Origin: Oopsacas minuta
Lineage: Eukaryota; Porifera; Hexactinellida; Lyssacinosida; Leucopsacidae
Reading direction: 5' to 3'
DNA length: 64,000 nt
Assembly (NCBI GenBank): GCA_024704765.1
Contig: JAKMXF010000011.1
Location: 665,557-729,556, forward strand
The notes beneath the pieces are model-generated. The model had not been told where the DNA came from. It saw only the letters and a list, made by a program, of their open reading frames with translations, and searched no databases. This document shows positions 23,219 through 33,081 of the stretch, piece after piece. Every line of letters starts with the position of its first letter. The stretch's first letter is position 1. Both the position numbers and the translations under genes were made by a program.

Positions 23219-24112
23219 GGAATGTGTGCTAAGTTATACTGTAAATATTGATAAGATAATTCATGTGGGTATGAAATTGAAATGTTAAAATTGGAATCTA
23301 AATGCTCGATTACCACTAATTAGCCGTTGAAACTAAACTTCTAGAGTCATTAGAATAATGTGAAAAGGTGTGAAAATATGATTAATCATTAAAAAGGTGT
23401 GGAAATTCACCTTATAAAATATTAATACTAGGTGCAATAACCAAAATCCTAAGTCTTGATCCCCCAGCTGATAATAAATCATTCGTATAAATCTAAGTGA
23501 TATACTTAAAACACACAAAATTCAATACAAAATTCTATGTATAGTGTAATAATTATTGTAAGGAAATTGGAAAAGGGATAAGAAAATAAATAATTATACT
23601 AAAATATTAAATGATAAGATGTGTCTTTATCGTGTGAACAAGTGAAGAAGCGTTACGAATTATCTAGAATTGTAATTTACATAAGAGATAATGAATTTTA
23701 AATAGCGAAATAAAGGTGACAGGGGCGGCAAAATTTCTAACAATTTAGAGATCCAGGGGGCCTCAAGCCCCTGGGCCCCCTTCCTTATGCCCCCACCTAT
23801 CCCTTGGTTCGGTACCTATGAATTGTGGGGGCGATACCAAAATTGTTCGTTTAGAACCAAAAGCACCAGCCGAGAATGCCTGGCCAGTTTCGGTCAAATC
23901 ATGGGGTCCCTCTTCACAAAACACTTCATTCCACATCAGTCATGAGGATTCCTTCGTTTCGTTGTATAATCTGTATTTATATCCCTCTAAACAACTTAAA
24001 AACCCAAAACATTCCTGATTCTATATTCTGCAGTTGAGAAATTCATCCCAAAAAATTACCCTGTAATTCCCGTATATACCAAAGAATATTCTACAAACCT
24101 GAATAAGTGACG
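23219..24112. other. Intergenic with GC-rich hairpin element
   Basis: Two tandem words of the recurrent aaaaggtgtgaaaatatg type near 23362 and 23393. A GC-rich element at about 23715-23835 contains a near-perfect hairpin (23753-23774, ccaggggg ... cccctgg) and resembles the GC-rich patch at about 27917-28030. No gene found. Confidence 0.5.
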
Positions 24113-27100
24113 TCACTCTATGTAAGGCTGTCTCTTCCTTAATCTCCGTACCTGTATATTACTCTCTTCTAGCAGATTGCTATCTTCTAAATCCCCCGTA
24201 TAAAGCTTACATGACAGTAGACTAATAATAGAAACTACACAGATAATCAGGCTAATAATGAGACATAGAATAGTCATGGCACACACGGATAGCAGATAAG
24301 GAGCAGTCCTGTCTAGTCCCTGACAGGATGGGATGAGTGTCTCCATGAAATAGAATTGATTCTCTATCTCAGGGGGGAAGAAGTTGGAGCTAGATAGAAA
24401 AGAAGAACAGTAAATAAGAATATTTTGTGCACTTAAAAGGACGAACAAATCAACACATTAGCACTATAATTGTTCCATTACAATTACATGATACTCTACA
24501 TATGTAAAGTTTCGAAATTCGGGTATAATTTTTTCAATATATTCTTCATGCGTATTCACTAAAAATATATTTCCAAGAAATATTGTTACTTTGACGGTTT
24601 AGGACCATATTTGTACAATTTTAGAATTTGATATAAGTGAGTATTTCTATATTTCCGTATTCGATATAACGGAAGTTGAATGTATACGATAATTATCGTT
24701 ATGTACTTACACATTATTGAATAAACAGAAGCTAGTAAGTGTTACACCAGGTGCTGATACATTAAGAGCAGCTGTTACGTCATCAACACCTCTAGCATAC
24801 ACAATACTACCGTAGAAACATGTGAGAGCTCCGGAGAATATACAGGTTAATACAGAGAGAATACAAAGAGGAGGTACAGACAAAGTCTAGGGGAATACAA
24901 GAAGATTATTATTGCATATATGATAGATAAATACAGTTACAATAGACTGAGCTGTGACACGACCTTCGATATATAAGGGCTGATTACTAATTTGTACCAT
25001 GGATGATTTGAAGTGCATTAAACTAGGAATCAAATTTTGGTATTTTCGATGATATGAAAATGGTACAGTTTGGCTTCAATAAATGTATTCTTACTAGATA
25101 GCAGCTAAGCGGTCCTCATTTCGCTCGCGCTCCCTACTCAGAAAAGGAGCGCACTCCGGCTCCCGATGCAGGTAATCAGGATTGAATTTAACCATAAATG
25201 ATATCACTGCTTAGTTAAAAGGAAATACAGTCTGCCCTTATTGTGAACCCCCACGGGACCAAAAATCTTTTTCATTATAGAGAGAATATTAGTAACAAGC
25301 GAGACATTGATTATATGTTGTCGAAATGCTCCATTTTCCCTTAATCGAGGGAAATGGCCAGCTGGTCCTGAAGTAACACTATTAAACGAAGCCGACTGTG
25401 ACCTCATATCAGCCCCCCCGTACATCAACACAACAAACACACTACATCATACATACGTGAATAAATATGATTAATATAAGAGTTCAGGTTGCCTATGACG
25501 TATCATAATATTTTCTTAATCGCAGTTTTTTTCTCTTCACTAAGTTTCATAGGGAATATAACATCAAAGGAAATTATCAAATTTCCCATACAATCTGTAT
25601 TATCTATAGAAGGCATTCCTTCTCCCTTCACTTCTTTAGTATAACCAGGCCGAACTATATCGTTAACCGGTATTCTAATCTCACGGCCGTCTAGCGTATG
25701 CATTGGTATGGTACAACCGGATAAAGCTTCCACGAGTTTTATTCTTGCGGTATATTTCAGATCTAGCCCCGAGCGGATGAAACGTGTATGCTTCTTATCA
25801 CGTATAATAAAAGTTATATCAGCTGGTATAGCATTAGGACCCTGATCTCCTTCTTTAGGGAATGTTATTTTTGTTCCCTCTTGTATTCCAGGATTTATCC
25901 TGATTGTAAGAATCTTATCCTTAAGGGAAGTAGTCACACCATCCTCATTCATAACTCTTCTAGATATTTTCATTTTCTTAGTACAACCTAGGTATATTTC
26001 CTCAAGGCTAAGCTGTAATTCACGCTCAACAGGTGGGTCTTGTCGCGGCTGTACGAGCCCTGCTACTCCAGAGAATGCAGGCGGTTCTGAGAGGCCAGAC
26101 ACATTGAAGTAGTCGGCGAATGGATTGTCACCACCGAAAAATTCGTGAAAAGTTCTGAGATAATCTCCATGATAAGCGTATCCTTCTAGAAACTTTCCAT
26201 CACATGGCACACCCACTTTCAACGCTTCTTCACCAAACTGATCGTATATAGCCCGTCTTTCTAGATCTGACAATACATCATAAGCCTCTGATACTTCTAA
26301 GAACCGATCTTTAGTCCCAACCTCTCTATTACTGTCTGGATGGTATTTCAGAGCTAGTACTCTGTAGGCTCTCTTCACATCCATGCTCTGACATGAACGT
26401 TTTATACCTAGAATCAGGTAGTAGTCCTTGCCCATAGCGAATAATGCTAGTTACGGTGTGTATAGTATAAGATCAAATATTGTAATAGACAACGAAATTA
26501 TGTGAAGAAATACAATTCAAAATACAAGTAATAACAATACCTTAAATTTCCAAGTAGATTAATCATAATGGAAAAATTGAAATACAGTTGATGCATGTTA
26601 TAAGAACCCTTAGGTGTAGCAATATATGCTCTTATTGCTAAATAAAATATGCAGAAATATATGAGAACCAGGTGGTTATATATGGTTTCCGAACACTCTC
26701 CTAGCACCCTCCAGAATTTTCATACGCAAAAAATCAGAAAATTAGTGTCACTGTATAGGGAAAGATCCTATATTTTCACGATCTAAATATAATTTCATCA
26801 GAGTCATGCGCCAAGAGGAGCATCCGCGCTACCAGATAAACTCTTGAATTGAGAACCGTTTTTAAGAGGTTAGTCCCGGTTTAAGCGGGATTTGGGGATC
26901 CAGATATTTAGAGCTCCCCGTCCCTAAAACGCTAGCGATATAGTGACGGGGGAGGGGAGAATCGCTAGCGTTTTGTGGGTGGGGAACCCTAAATCGCTGG
27001 CTTACACCGGCGTTCTTATAACCAACATCCAATGTATTTCGCCAGCTTGCTGTAAAAACTTTCAAAGATGTAAGAGACAATAAACTAACTATTCAAAATG

Positions 27101-27590
27101 AAGAATGCAATGATTGTATACAATAATGACATAGCTCTATTTTGGATTAAGGTCAAAAGTCAATGAAAACCTCTAAGGCCATAACTTATATATTCGAATG
27201 GAAGCTAACTAATATCCATAGAAGTCTACATACTGTGGTAAGTCCGTTATACTTGTAATATATGGAGCAAGTAAAAGGATACAAATGTGAATAATTAAGT
27301 TACTTACGATAAGGATGAGCTTGCTTGGCCAAGTTAGCACTGCTACAAGTCCAGTTACTTCAATCTAGTGAAAAGTAGATAATATGGGAAAATGAATTTT
27401 CGAGGCCTTTATTATTGATGAAATAAATTACCAGTATTGCTAGCCAGATAGGAGATAGAGAGATACCGACATTATCAATGAATAGATAGCTAGATACTCC
27501 TAGAAGAGGTAGAGCTAGTATTACCAGCACAGCACCCAATATAGTCTGTAATGTGAGTAAGTAGAATCTGTTCTGGAGCTTGTAACACAT
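24113..27590 (-). CDS. Four-transmembrane protein, MS4A/CD20-like topology
   Basis: Four exons (27590-27432, 27364-27308, 24886-24711, 24389-24113) join in frame to 222 residues. Hydrophobic segments: ~10-35 (TILGAVLVILALPLLGV), ~43-65 (SPIWLAILIEVTGLVAVL), ~70-95 (PPLCILSVLTCIFSGALTCF), ~155-185 (LSVCAMTILCLIISLIICVV). The short hairpin between TM2 and TM3 and the PxW before TM2 recall the MS4A family, but I have no diagnostic motif, so the family is tentative. The loop before TM4 contains two Cys; the tail is acidic then basic (RRLRKRQ). The 2.4-kb third intron contains the complete DNAJB13 gene on the same strand. The start is uncertain, because the frame stays open upstream of the ATG and an acceptor-like tatatag lies at 27602-27608. 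If exons 1-2 and 3-4 are instead separate genes, the nesting disappears; matching phases argue for one gene. Confidence 0.6.
24563..24690. repeat. Partial MITE family A copy
   Basis: Shares ttactttgacggtttagg, accatatttgtacaatttta and the right end cgatataacggaagttgaatg with family A, in reverse orientation. Lies in intron 3 of the four-TM gene. Confidence 0.6.
25503..26435 (-). CDS. DNAJB13: DNAJB13-like axonemal Hsp40 co-chaperone
   Basis: Intronless 310-residue class-II J protein. J domain 1-70 (MGKDYYLILGI, YHPD at ~32-35, EAYDVLSDLERRAIYDQFGEE), then FHEFFGGDNPFADYF, QDPPVERELQLSLEEIYLGC, KKMKISRRVMNEDG and KDKILTIRINPG with EGDQGPNAIPADITFI, all characteristic of DNAJB13. In mammals this protein is a radial-spoke component of motile cilia and sperm tails. 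The HPD motif is intact here, whereas I recall the human protein having HPL, so the protein may still stimulate Hsp70. It lies within an intron of the four-TM gene and has no introns of its own, as a retrocopy or simply a compact gene would. GCTAG lies 11 nt before the ATG. Confidence 0.9.
   Translation of the reverse strand: MGKDYYLILGIKRSCQSMDVKRAYRVLALKYHPDSNREVGTKDRFLEVSEAYDVLSDLERRAIYDQFGEEALKVGVPCDGKFLEGYAYHGDYLRTFHEFFGGDNPFADYFNVSGLSEPPAFSGVAGLVQPRQDPPVERELQLSLEEIYLGCTKKMKISRRVMNEDGVTTSLKDKILTIRINPGIQEGTKITFPKEGDQGPNAIPADITFIIRDKKHTRFIRSGLDLKYTARIKLVEALSGCTIPMHTLDGREIRIPVNDIVRPGYTKEVKGEGMPSIDNTDCMGNLIISFDVIFPMKLSEEKKTAIKKIL
26926..26974. repeat. Perfect 14-bp inverted repeat (hairpin)
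   Basis: aaaacgctagcgat at 26926-26939 and its exact complement at 26961-26974 flank a 21-nt G-rich loop. It lies in the large intron of the four-TM gene, upstream of DNAJB13. It could be a transposon end, a regulatory palindrome or a small structured RNA. The sequence alone does not decide. Confidence 0.7.
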
Positions 27591-28293
27591 GAATTCAGTA
27601 GCTATATATGACAAGGAGGATATCAGAAATATATACAAATATCAAAGTATTAGAAATGTAGCCTTCAGGATATAGAAATTGTTTTGTGATCAGTTCCGAC
27701 AGTTTGTTCCAAGGCAGATTTGAATTTGATAGAGAAATAAAAATTAGTTTTCAAGTTTACTCTTATCAACATTACTGCATTATTCCGCGAGATACCAAAT
27801 TAGGCATAAAGAATAACTTCATTCTCATATAATTATAATCAATAGTAGTTATTGTAGCTATGTCTACAAGTAAATTGGCCGACAAACCAAAGTTGTTTTT
27901 GTATAAATTTGTATAAACAGGCGCCAAACTCGGGGTAGGGGCCTGAGCCCCGGCCCCTGCCTTGGTTACATCCCCATGGCCCCCAGAAGCTAATACAACA
28001 GCGCCCCTGATGATACATTTTGTGGGATAAGTAGCTACCATTGCTTGGGAAAGGATCATGGTCTTTATCTTTATCTTTATCTACAATTTTTATGCTAGGG
28101 ACGGATTATTGGTAATACTTATAAGTAATAAACGATTCCATTCGGAGGGATCAGTGTCTTTAATTCTTTATCTGTTTAAAAAATGTTGGGGAAGTTTTTC
28201 CCCGTAATTCCGCATGCGGATATATCTATTAATTAATAATTTTGAATCCGCGCGTGGAATGACTTTTTACGCATACGAATTTACATATTCCGC
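27591..28293. other. Divergent intergenic region
   Basis: Separates the minus-strand four-TM gene from plus-strand genes, so it may act as a two-way promoter. Holds a GC-rich repeat (about 27917-28030; open on the minus strand but without family resemblance), four ttatct units at 28066-28084, and repeated ccgcatgcg / gcgaatttaca words at 28208-28306. A possible small upstream exon for the next gene (28049 ATG to 28113) is mentioned there. Confidence 0.5.
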
Positions 28294-28686
28294 ATGCGAA
28301 TTTACATTTTGAATAACTCACTATTGCTAAGATCCTTGGTATTAAAGCATATAGAATTTTATAAATCCCTCGATTATCATTCTATTCAAAAAATGACTTG
28401 GATTATTTTACTGACATCTATATCCTCAATAATTCTCCTACACCTCCTGAGCTCACTTATCGGATGGAGAGCTTTCTACCACCTCAAAATGGGTGTAGTG
28501 ATGCTGGACATTTCTCTATTAGCTAGTTTGATACTGAAAATATTCTCAAGCAGTATTGTAAACCTATTCATAATAGGCTTGTATTATTACTCCGGAATAC
28601 TCATACCTTTCTGGCACGAGATTGCATGGGGGCTCACTGTACCCTTTGGGATTGTCTTGTCAGAGAACTGTTTTATGGTTTGCTAA
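28294..28686 (+). CDS. Small multi-pass membrane protein, TMEM107-like
   Basis: Open frame of 130 codons with three strong hydrophobic segments: ~34-55 (TWIILLTSISSIILLHLL), ~66-83 (GVVMLDISLLASLILKIF) and ~88-118 (LFIIGLYYYSGILIPFWHEI). Spacing and the last segment (IPFWHEIAWGLTVPFG) resemble TMEM107, a ciliary transition-zone protein, where LPAVTEMALFVTVFG occupies the same place. TMEM107 normally has four helices; the first is missing here and may lie in an upstream exon (28049-28113 reads MVFIFIFIYNFY and can splice in phase to 28351). Neighbouring ciliary genes make the assignment attractive but it is tentative. The stop is 177 bp from the next ATG. Confidence 0.5.
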   Translation: MRIYILNNSLLLRSLVLKHIEFYKSLDYHSIQKMTWIILLTSISSIILLHLLSSLIGWRAFYHLKMGVVMLDISLLASLILKIFSSSIVNLFIIGLYYYSGILIPFWHEIAWGLTVPFGIVLSENCFMVC

Positions 28687-28863
28687 CAATATATTATTGG
28701 CTTCGGTATAACTTATACTGCAATGAATAGATCGCATGAATGATTCACTATTCGCTGTATTTTCAGCATATCTTCCTATGAATGTACTTTATTGAGTATA
28801 TCTTGTAAAATATTACTTTATGCATTAATTATGATTTCAATACGATGTAATTTGCAAATAGCA

Positions 28864-30864
28864 ATGAATCAGCAAAGAATAGTTATACGTTGTGTTGTGT
28901 TATTCGTTGCGTTCATATGCTGCGTACTTTTGCTAACGGATAAATCAAGATTGTCTGAAAGGATGAAACAAATTCTAAACATTGACCAAATTGAATCAAT
29001 ACAAAGACAGTTAGAACGTTTTGACTCGAGTTTCCCAACAACAACTAAAGCCACACAATATGTTAGTCCTGATGAAGTGGAAATTTCCGCAGAGCCTTAT
29101 ACTTTACCATATATGCGAGGTTGGTTAAACTTCAGTCACAAAATCACGCAAATCAAATCTAGAAATAATGTAGAAAATATTCCATATGCTAATCCTGTAA
29201 CAACCAGGAAATCTCAGGGATATTTAGAAGTGTATATCTGGTGGGAATCTTGCTATACCAGTGTAAATGCATTCAAGGCGGGTCTAGGTTTTCCATTTGC
29301 TCCACATGTTAAACTCTACACACAATCTTTATTCATTCGTCGTGGAAGGGGTTTTTATGCAGAGCGTATTTTCGGTTACCTACAACCAATTAATCGCGGT
29401 TTATTTCGCTTCTCTCTTACAACTTTGGATTCAGTTGAAGTTTGGCTGAGTAAAGATTCAAATCCACAACATTCTTTGTTAATTATCTCAACAGCAAGTA
29501 AAGAAAATACTGGTACATTATCTCAAGAATCAGCGTATATTATGCTAGGATTAGAATCATGTTATCTCGAAATATTACACCTTGTAGCTAGCCAGGATGA
29601 CATGTTTGCTTTACAATGGAAACCTCCAAACCATTCTAACTACACTCTTATACCAAGCAAACTTTTCAAGGTATTATCCACACAAACACACTTGAAATTA
29701 CCATCAACACTACCAATGCATTTGACACATACAATTGGTGAAAAACATGAAAATAGACAAGCGAGCCAATTACATAGAATACCATGGAAAATTTATAAGG
29801 ACAGTTTTTCAGCTTGTCAAGATATGGATGTATTTGCTACATCACATATTTTATCACAATACTACGGTGTATTTGAACTTGTCTATACTAAAATATACCC
29901 AGACGATAGTTCACAAATGTATAACGTTATGGAACATAAACATAAATCGTTGTCAATCACTGGTAACGAATATTTGCCGCAGGGAACTATTGAGAATATA
30001 ATATCCTTGTTTTCATCACAGACTTATCTTGCTTTTTCCGCGGTTAATCTCGTAATTTCGAGTGTAAATTCGGTTGAGGAAAAGCTCATTAAAGGATCGA
30101 AAACTCGTTATTTAATCGACTTGACACTAAAAGACACTAAAACATTAGAAAAATATCGATTTGTAGATTATCTATTCATGGAAGGGAGAATATTACCAAA
30201 ACTCTGCATAATTCCAAACTACCATATAAGTCCATTAACTCCATTCATATACTTTATCATAATAGTCAAGAACTTGGCTCAACCCCTTTTGGCATTTATA
30301 TTAGAGCTCGAAAAGTTGTCATATGGAACAGGTGATGACAAATACGGACTTATTGTTGTTGATTTTATGAGTACAGATAAAAATGTTTCCCTCATGTTAT
30401 CAACTTCTCATTTGAGGGATTATAAATACATATCTATGTCCGGACCATTCATTAAAGTACAGGGCCAAAATGCTGCGTTGCAGAGTGTGAACGATAATGA
30501 CGTCATATTATTCTTATGTGATTTACATCTACATTTACCGTCTACTATTCTTGATGAAGTACGGACACATACTATAAAAGGAATCTCAGCTTATGCTCCT
30601 GTTCTTTTTCGTCTACAGTGCGGACATTCTCTCGTTAACCCTCTTGGGTTTTGGGAGATATGGGGCTCGGGACTGTTCGCTTTGTTCCGATCAGATTGGC
30701 TAATTCTAGGAGGTATGGACACGGATAAGTATTCGAAAAGTTGGGGAGGTGAAGATTCGGATTTGTTAGACAGGACATTATCACTTGGCTATGAAGTAGA
30801 GAGGAAAGCTCTACCTGGATTAGCGCACTTTTATCACACACATTTTGGTCTATGGGATGAATGA
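28864..30864 (+). CDS. B4GALNT3/4-like: Beta-1,4-N-acetylgalactosaminyltransferase, B4GALNT3/4 type
   Basis: Intronless 666-residue type II Golgi protein: short cytoplasmic tail, signal anchor ~10-27 (VVLFVAFICCVLLL), a PA14-like domain (~115-250, with GYLEVYIWWESCY), and a C-terminal chondroitin N-acetylgalactosaminyltransferase domain. The last contains the metal-binding DxD-like DLH (~Asp553 in FLCDLHLHLP), APVLFRLQCG, GGMDTD and WGGEDSDLLDR (~627). B4GALNT3/4 add GalNAc to terminal GlcNAc to make LacdiNAc. PA14 plus this domain distinguishes them from chondroitin synthases. I start at ATG 28864 because it gives a compact anchor; an in-frame ATG at 28831 would add 11 residues. An acceptor-like ttttcag lies at 28760-28766 and TAGC just before the ATG. 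Confidence 0.87.
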   Translation: MNQQRIVIRCVVLFVAFICCVLLLTDKSRLSERMKQILNIDQIESIQRQLERFDSSFPTTTKATQYVSPDEVEISAEPYTLPYMRGWLNFSHKITQIKSRNNVENIPYANPVTTRKSQGYLEVYIWWESCYTSVNAFKAGLGFPFAPHVKLYTQSLFIRRGRGFYAERIFGYLQPINRGLFRFSLTTLDSVEVWLSKDSNPQHSLLIISTASKENTGTLSQESAYIMLGLESCYLEILHLVASQDDMFALQWKPPNHSNYTLIPSKLFKVLSTQTHLKLPSTLPMHLTHTIGEKHENRQASQLHRIPWKIYKDSFSACQDMDVFATSHILSQYYGVFELVYTKIYPDDSSQMYNVMEHKHKSLSITGNEYLPQGTIENIISLFSSQTYLAFSAVNLVISSVNSVEEKLIKGSKTRYLIDLTLKDTKTLEKYRFVDYLFMEGRILPKLCIIPNYHISPLTPFIYFIIIVKNLAQPLLAFILELEKLSYGTGDDKYGLIVVDFMSTDKNVSLMLSTSHLRDYKYISMSGPFIKVQGQNAALQSVNDNDVILFLCDLHLHLPSTILDEVRTHTIKGISAYAPVLFRLQCGHSLVNPLGFWEIWGSGLFALFRSDWLILGGMDTDKYSKSWGGEDSDLLDRTLSLGYEVERKALPGLAHFYHTHFGLWDE

Positions 30865-31191
30865 ATATTTTATTTATCACATCAGCTGACTATACTTTAG
30901 CTGACTATACTTTCCAGATAAAAATATATCTCACTTATGTAAATTATTGAAGTATTTGTCTATCATCCTATATTGGTTTAGCTGGTCCACGGGTGAAAAG
31001 GGTCGGAAACCCTCCTCTAAATATTCCCCTGTATTATTATATTTGCTATTTTGTCATAAGGTCCCCAATAAATACACTGATTAAAGAATATGATCCCAGA
31101 TAACAGTAACCAAAAGTTGTATTCAAATATTAACTAAATTAAGTGAAGTTTATTTTCTGTAATTATTGTATTTATACAGCCATACTTAGGC
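30865..31191. other. Intergenic gap
   Basis: 327 bp between B4GALNT and DNAAF3. Ends with an acceptor-like gtatttatacag at 31169-31180 and ttaggc just before the DNAAF3 ATG. No other feature. Confidence 0.45.
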
Positions 31192-32604
31192 ATGAGTTGT
31201 CATCTTCCTACGGATGGATTTGGTACTGTAGCATGGTGGGGCTTCACCCCTGCTATAGATCTGATCCCCCTCCTACCTCCATCTCACAATACAGCTAAAG
31301 AAATACACATTCTGCTCGTGGGTGTATCCGATCTCCGTCATGTTATACGTACACTTGGAACACATCTCCCTACATACAAGTATAATGACGTCACGTTTCA
31401 TTTTTACATAGCAGAGAACTGTGTTGAAGTTTTAACCCGTGAGATTATGTTTTCTATCCTGCTCACTGAGCCACTGGCAGTAATTGGCCTTCAGGAACGA
31501 GTTGAGTTGTATTTAGAATTATTAGGAAATTTACATATTCGATCACAAACATTTGAGTATTTAAAAGCTGTGTCAAACAAACTTATAAATCTTATCACAG
31601 ATTTAGACGAAATGCATATTGAATTTCCGTTCATTGATATCACAAAACTGAAGTTCAAAGAGAGAGACCAGATTGAGTCTGTTTTGAAATTCTGGCGGTC
31701 AGATGATGTAAAGTTTTTCGAGGCTTCTTCTCTCTGGGACAAGAGATTGAGAGGATATTTATCGAATAGATATGATTCAAAAGAGGGGGTTTTTGATTGG
31801 GATTTTAACATGAAAATGTTAGAACAAACTAAATTGATTAATGGTCATGAATATTGTGTCTGGAGAAGTGAAGGATTAGCTTTTAATATCCGATCAGATG
31901 CGCTATATAACACACCAAATAGATCGTTAGCTTCAGGTGTGATAATCCGCAGACACGGGGAAGAAGTTAAAATCCGTGGTTACTGGGGTGATATTATAGT
32001 TGGTCCGTTTATATGTTTTGGGATTGAAACGAATAAGAAGGAATTGAAAGAGAAATCTAGTCTTCCACATGCTAGGAGTTCTGAAGACATATCAGTTGAT
32101 AATCTCACTAGATATCTACATCAAATGACGTCACATACTATTTATAAGGAATCTATCGAGCCTATGAAATTGGAAAAGGTTTATGAAGTTAGTGAAGATT
32201 ATGAGATTTCTTCCCCAGAAGCGGTTGAAGGTGCAAATGCGAAATTTAACAAGCCAGAAGATGGAATTATTAACCTCAAATCGGTGTTCCATTTTCTACC
32301 ACTATCATCTCCAGGTGATTTACCTAACAGGTCAAAATACTCTGAACTATTCTCTCTCGCTTACTTTTCTAATACGTCACTACATTCATTGGTACCAGAA
32401 ATCTCAGAAATAATGTCACCAGATGGTGTATTGGTTCTAGAGAGTTCTAATTATCTTATAGAATTTAATAAAGAGCAACATTCTAGGTATAGAGAAGTAA
32501 TGACGTCACGAGCTCAAACAGCTCTGTTTGAATTGGATGAGTTACAAACTGGGAGTGGTAACCCGGATCACTTTATTTACAAACGAAACATGCCATCAAC
32601 ATAA
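31192..32604 (+). CDS. DNAAF3: Dynein axonemal assembly factor 3
   Basis: Intronless 470-residue protein. Family blocks in order: GFGTVAWWGFTPAIDL (~9-24), LLVGVSDLRHVIRTL, YIAENCVEVLTREIMF, EPLAVIGLQERVELYLELLGN, LKFKERDQIESVLKFW, LWDKRLRGYLSNRYDSKEGV, WDFNMKM, NRSLASG and GYWGDIIVGPFICFGIE, then a methyltransferase-like C-terminal half (FHFLPL ... LVPEISEIMSPDGVLVLES). DNAAF3 acts in the cytoplasm to preassemble axonemal dynein arms, so motile cilia are implied. The C-terminus is shorter than the mammalian one. Identification is secure. Confidence 0.95.
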   Translation: MSCHLPTDGFGTVAWWGFTPAIDLIPLLPPSHNTAKEIHILLVGVSDLRHVIRTLGTHLPTYKYNDVTFHFYIAENCVEVLTREIMFSILLTEPLAVIGLQERVELYLELLGNLHIRSQTFEYLKAVSNKLINLITDLDEMHIEFPFIDITKLKFKERDQIESVLKFWRSDDVKFFEASSLWDKRLRGYLSNRYDSKEGVFDWDFNMKMLEQTKLINGHEYCVWRSEGLAFNIRSDALYNTPNRSLASGVIIRRHGEEVKIRGYWGDIIVGPFICFGIETNKKELKEKSSLPHARSSEDISVDNLTRYLHQMTSHTIYKESIEPMKLEKVYEVSEDYEISSPEAVEGANAKFNKPEDGIINLKSVFHFLPLSSPGDLPNRSKYSELFSLAYFSNTSLHSLVPEISEIMSPDGVLVLESSNYLIEFNKEQHSRYREVMTSRAQTALFELDELQTGSGNPDHFIYKRNMPST

Positions 32605-33081
32605 TACACATTATTGCATTGTAATTCAAAGGTCTATCGCCTTTATTATTATGAAACTCATAACAATATTGCCGAATTTATAACTTCAGTCTATCATGAA
32701 TATTAAACTGTGGGAATGTCAATTAATTCATGAGTGCCTTTATAATTTCAAACTAGCTGGGTAGGACTTGCTTATAGCCCTTAAATATTTTAATGGATGT
32801 GTGTAATTGTGTATTTCCCTTATGGCTAACTAAACGCAAATTTTTGTGAGGATATGTGGAAGCTGCGCTCACTCAGAGATGCCCGCTCTTACGGGTTAAG
32901 TCTACGGATTCTCGCGGCTCTAGCTGTAAAACATCACGGATTTGTGAGACGCCAGGTTGGCATCAATGGTTCAATCCACTATCAATATAATTACAATAGT
33001 TTAACTCTATATTTGTGTTAAAGGAATTGTTTAACATATCGTTATACTCATGTACTAATTAGCTGTTATCCATACCGTATA
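32605..33081. other. Intergenic upstream of STAG
   Basis: Nothing beyond AT-rich sequence and a short GC-richer patch at about 32865-32960. TTAGC at 33059-33063 lies 18 nt before the STAG ATG. No RNA gene could be folded by eye. Confidence 0.45.

Noticed and set aside
26862-27080. 72-residue minus-strand frame
   Set aside because: Overlaps the hairpin and G-rich sequence in the large intron; composition and content look random.
27772-28059. 95-residue minus-strand frame rich in Gly, Ala and Pro
   Set aside because: Its core lies over a GC-rich patch that resembles the non-coding patch at 23715-23835, so it is probably repeat sequence rather than a gene.
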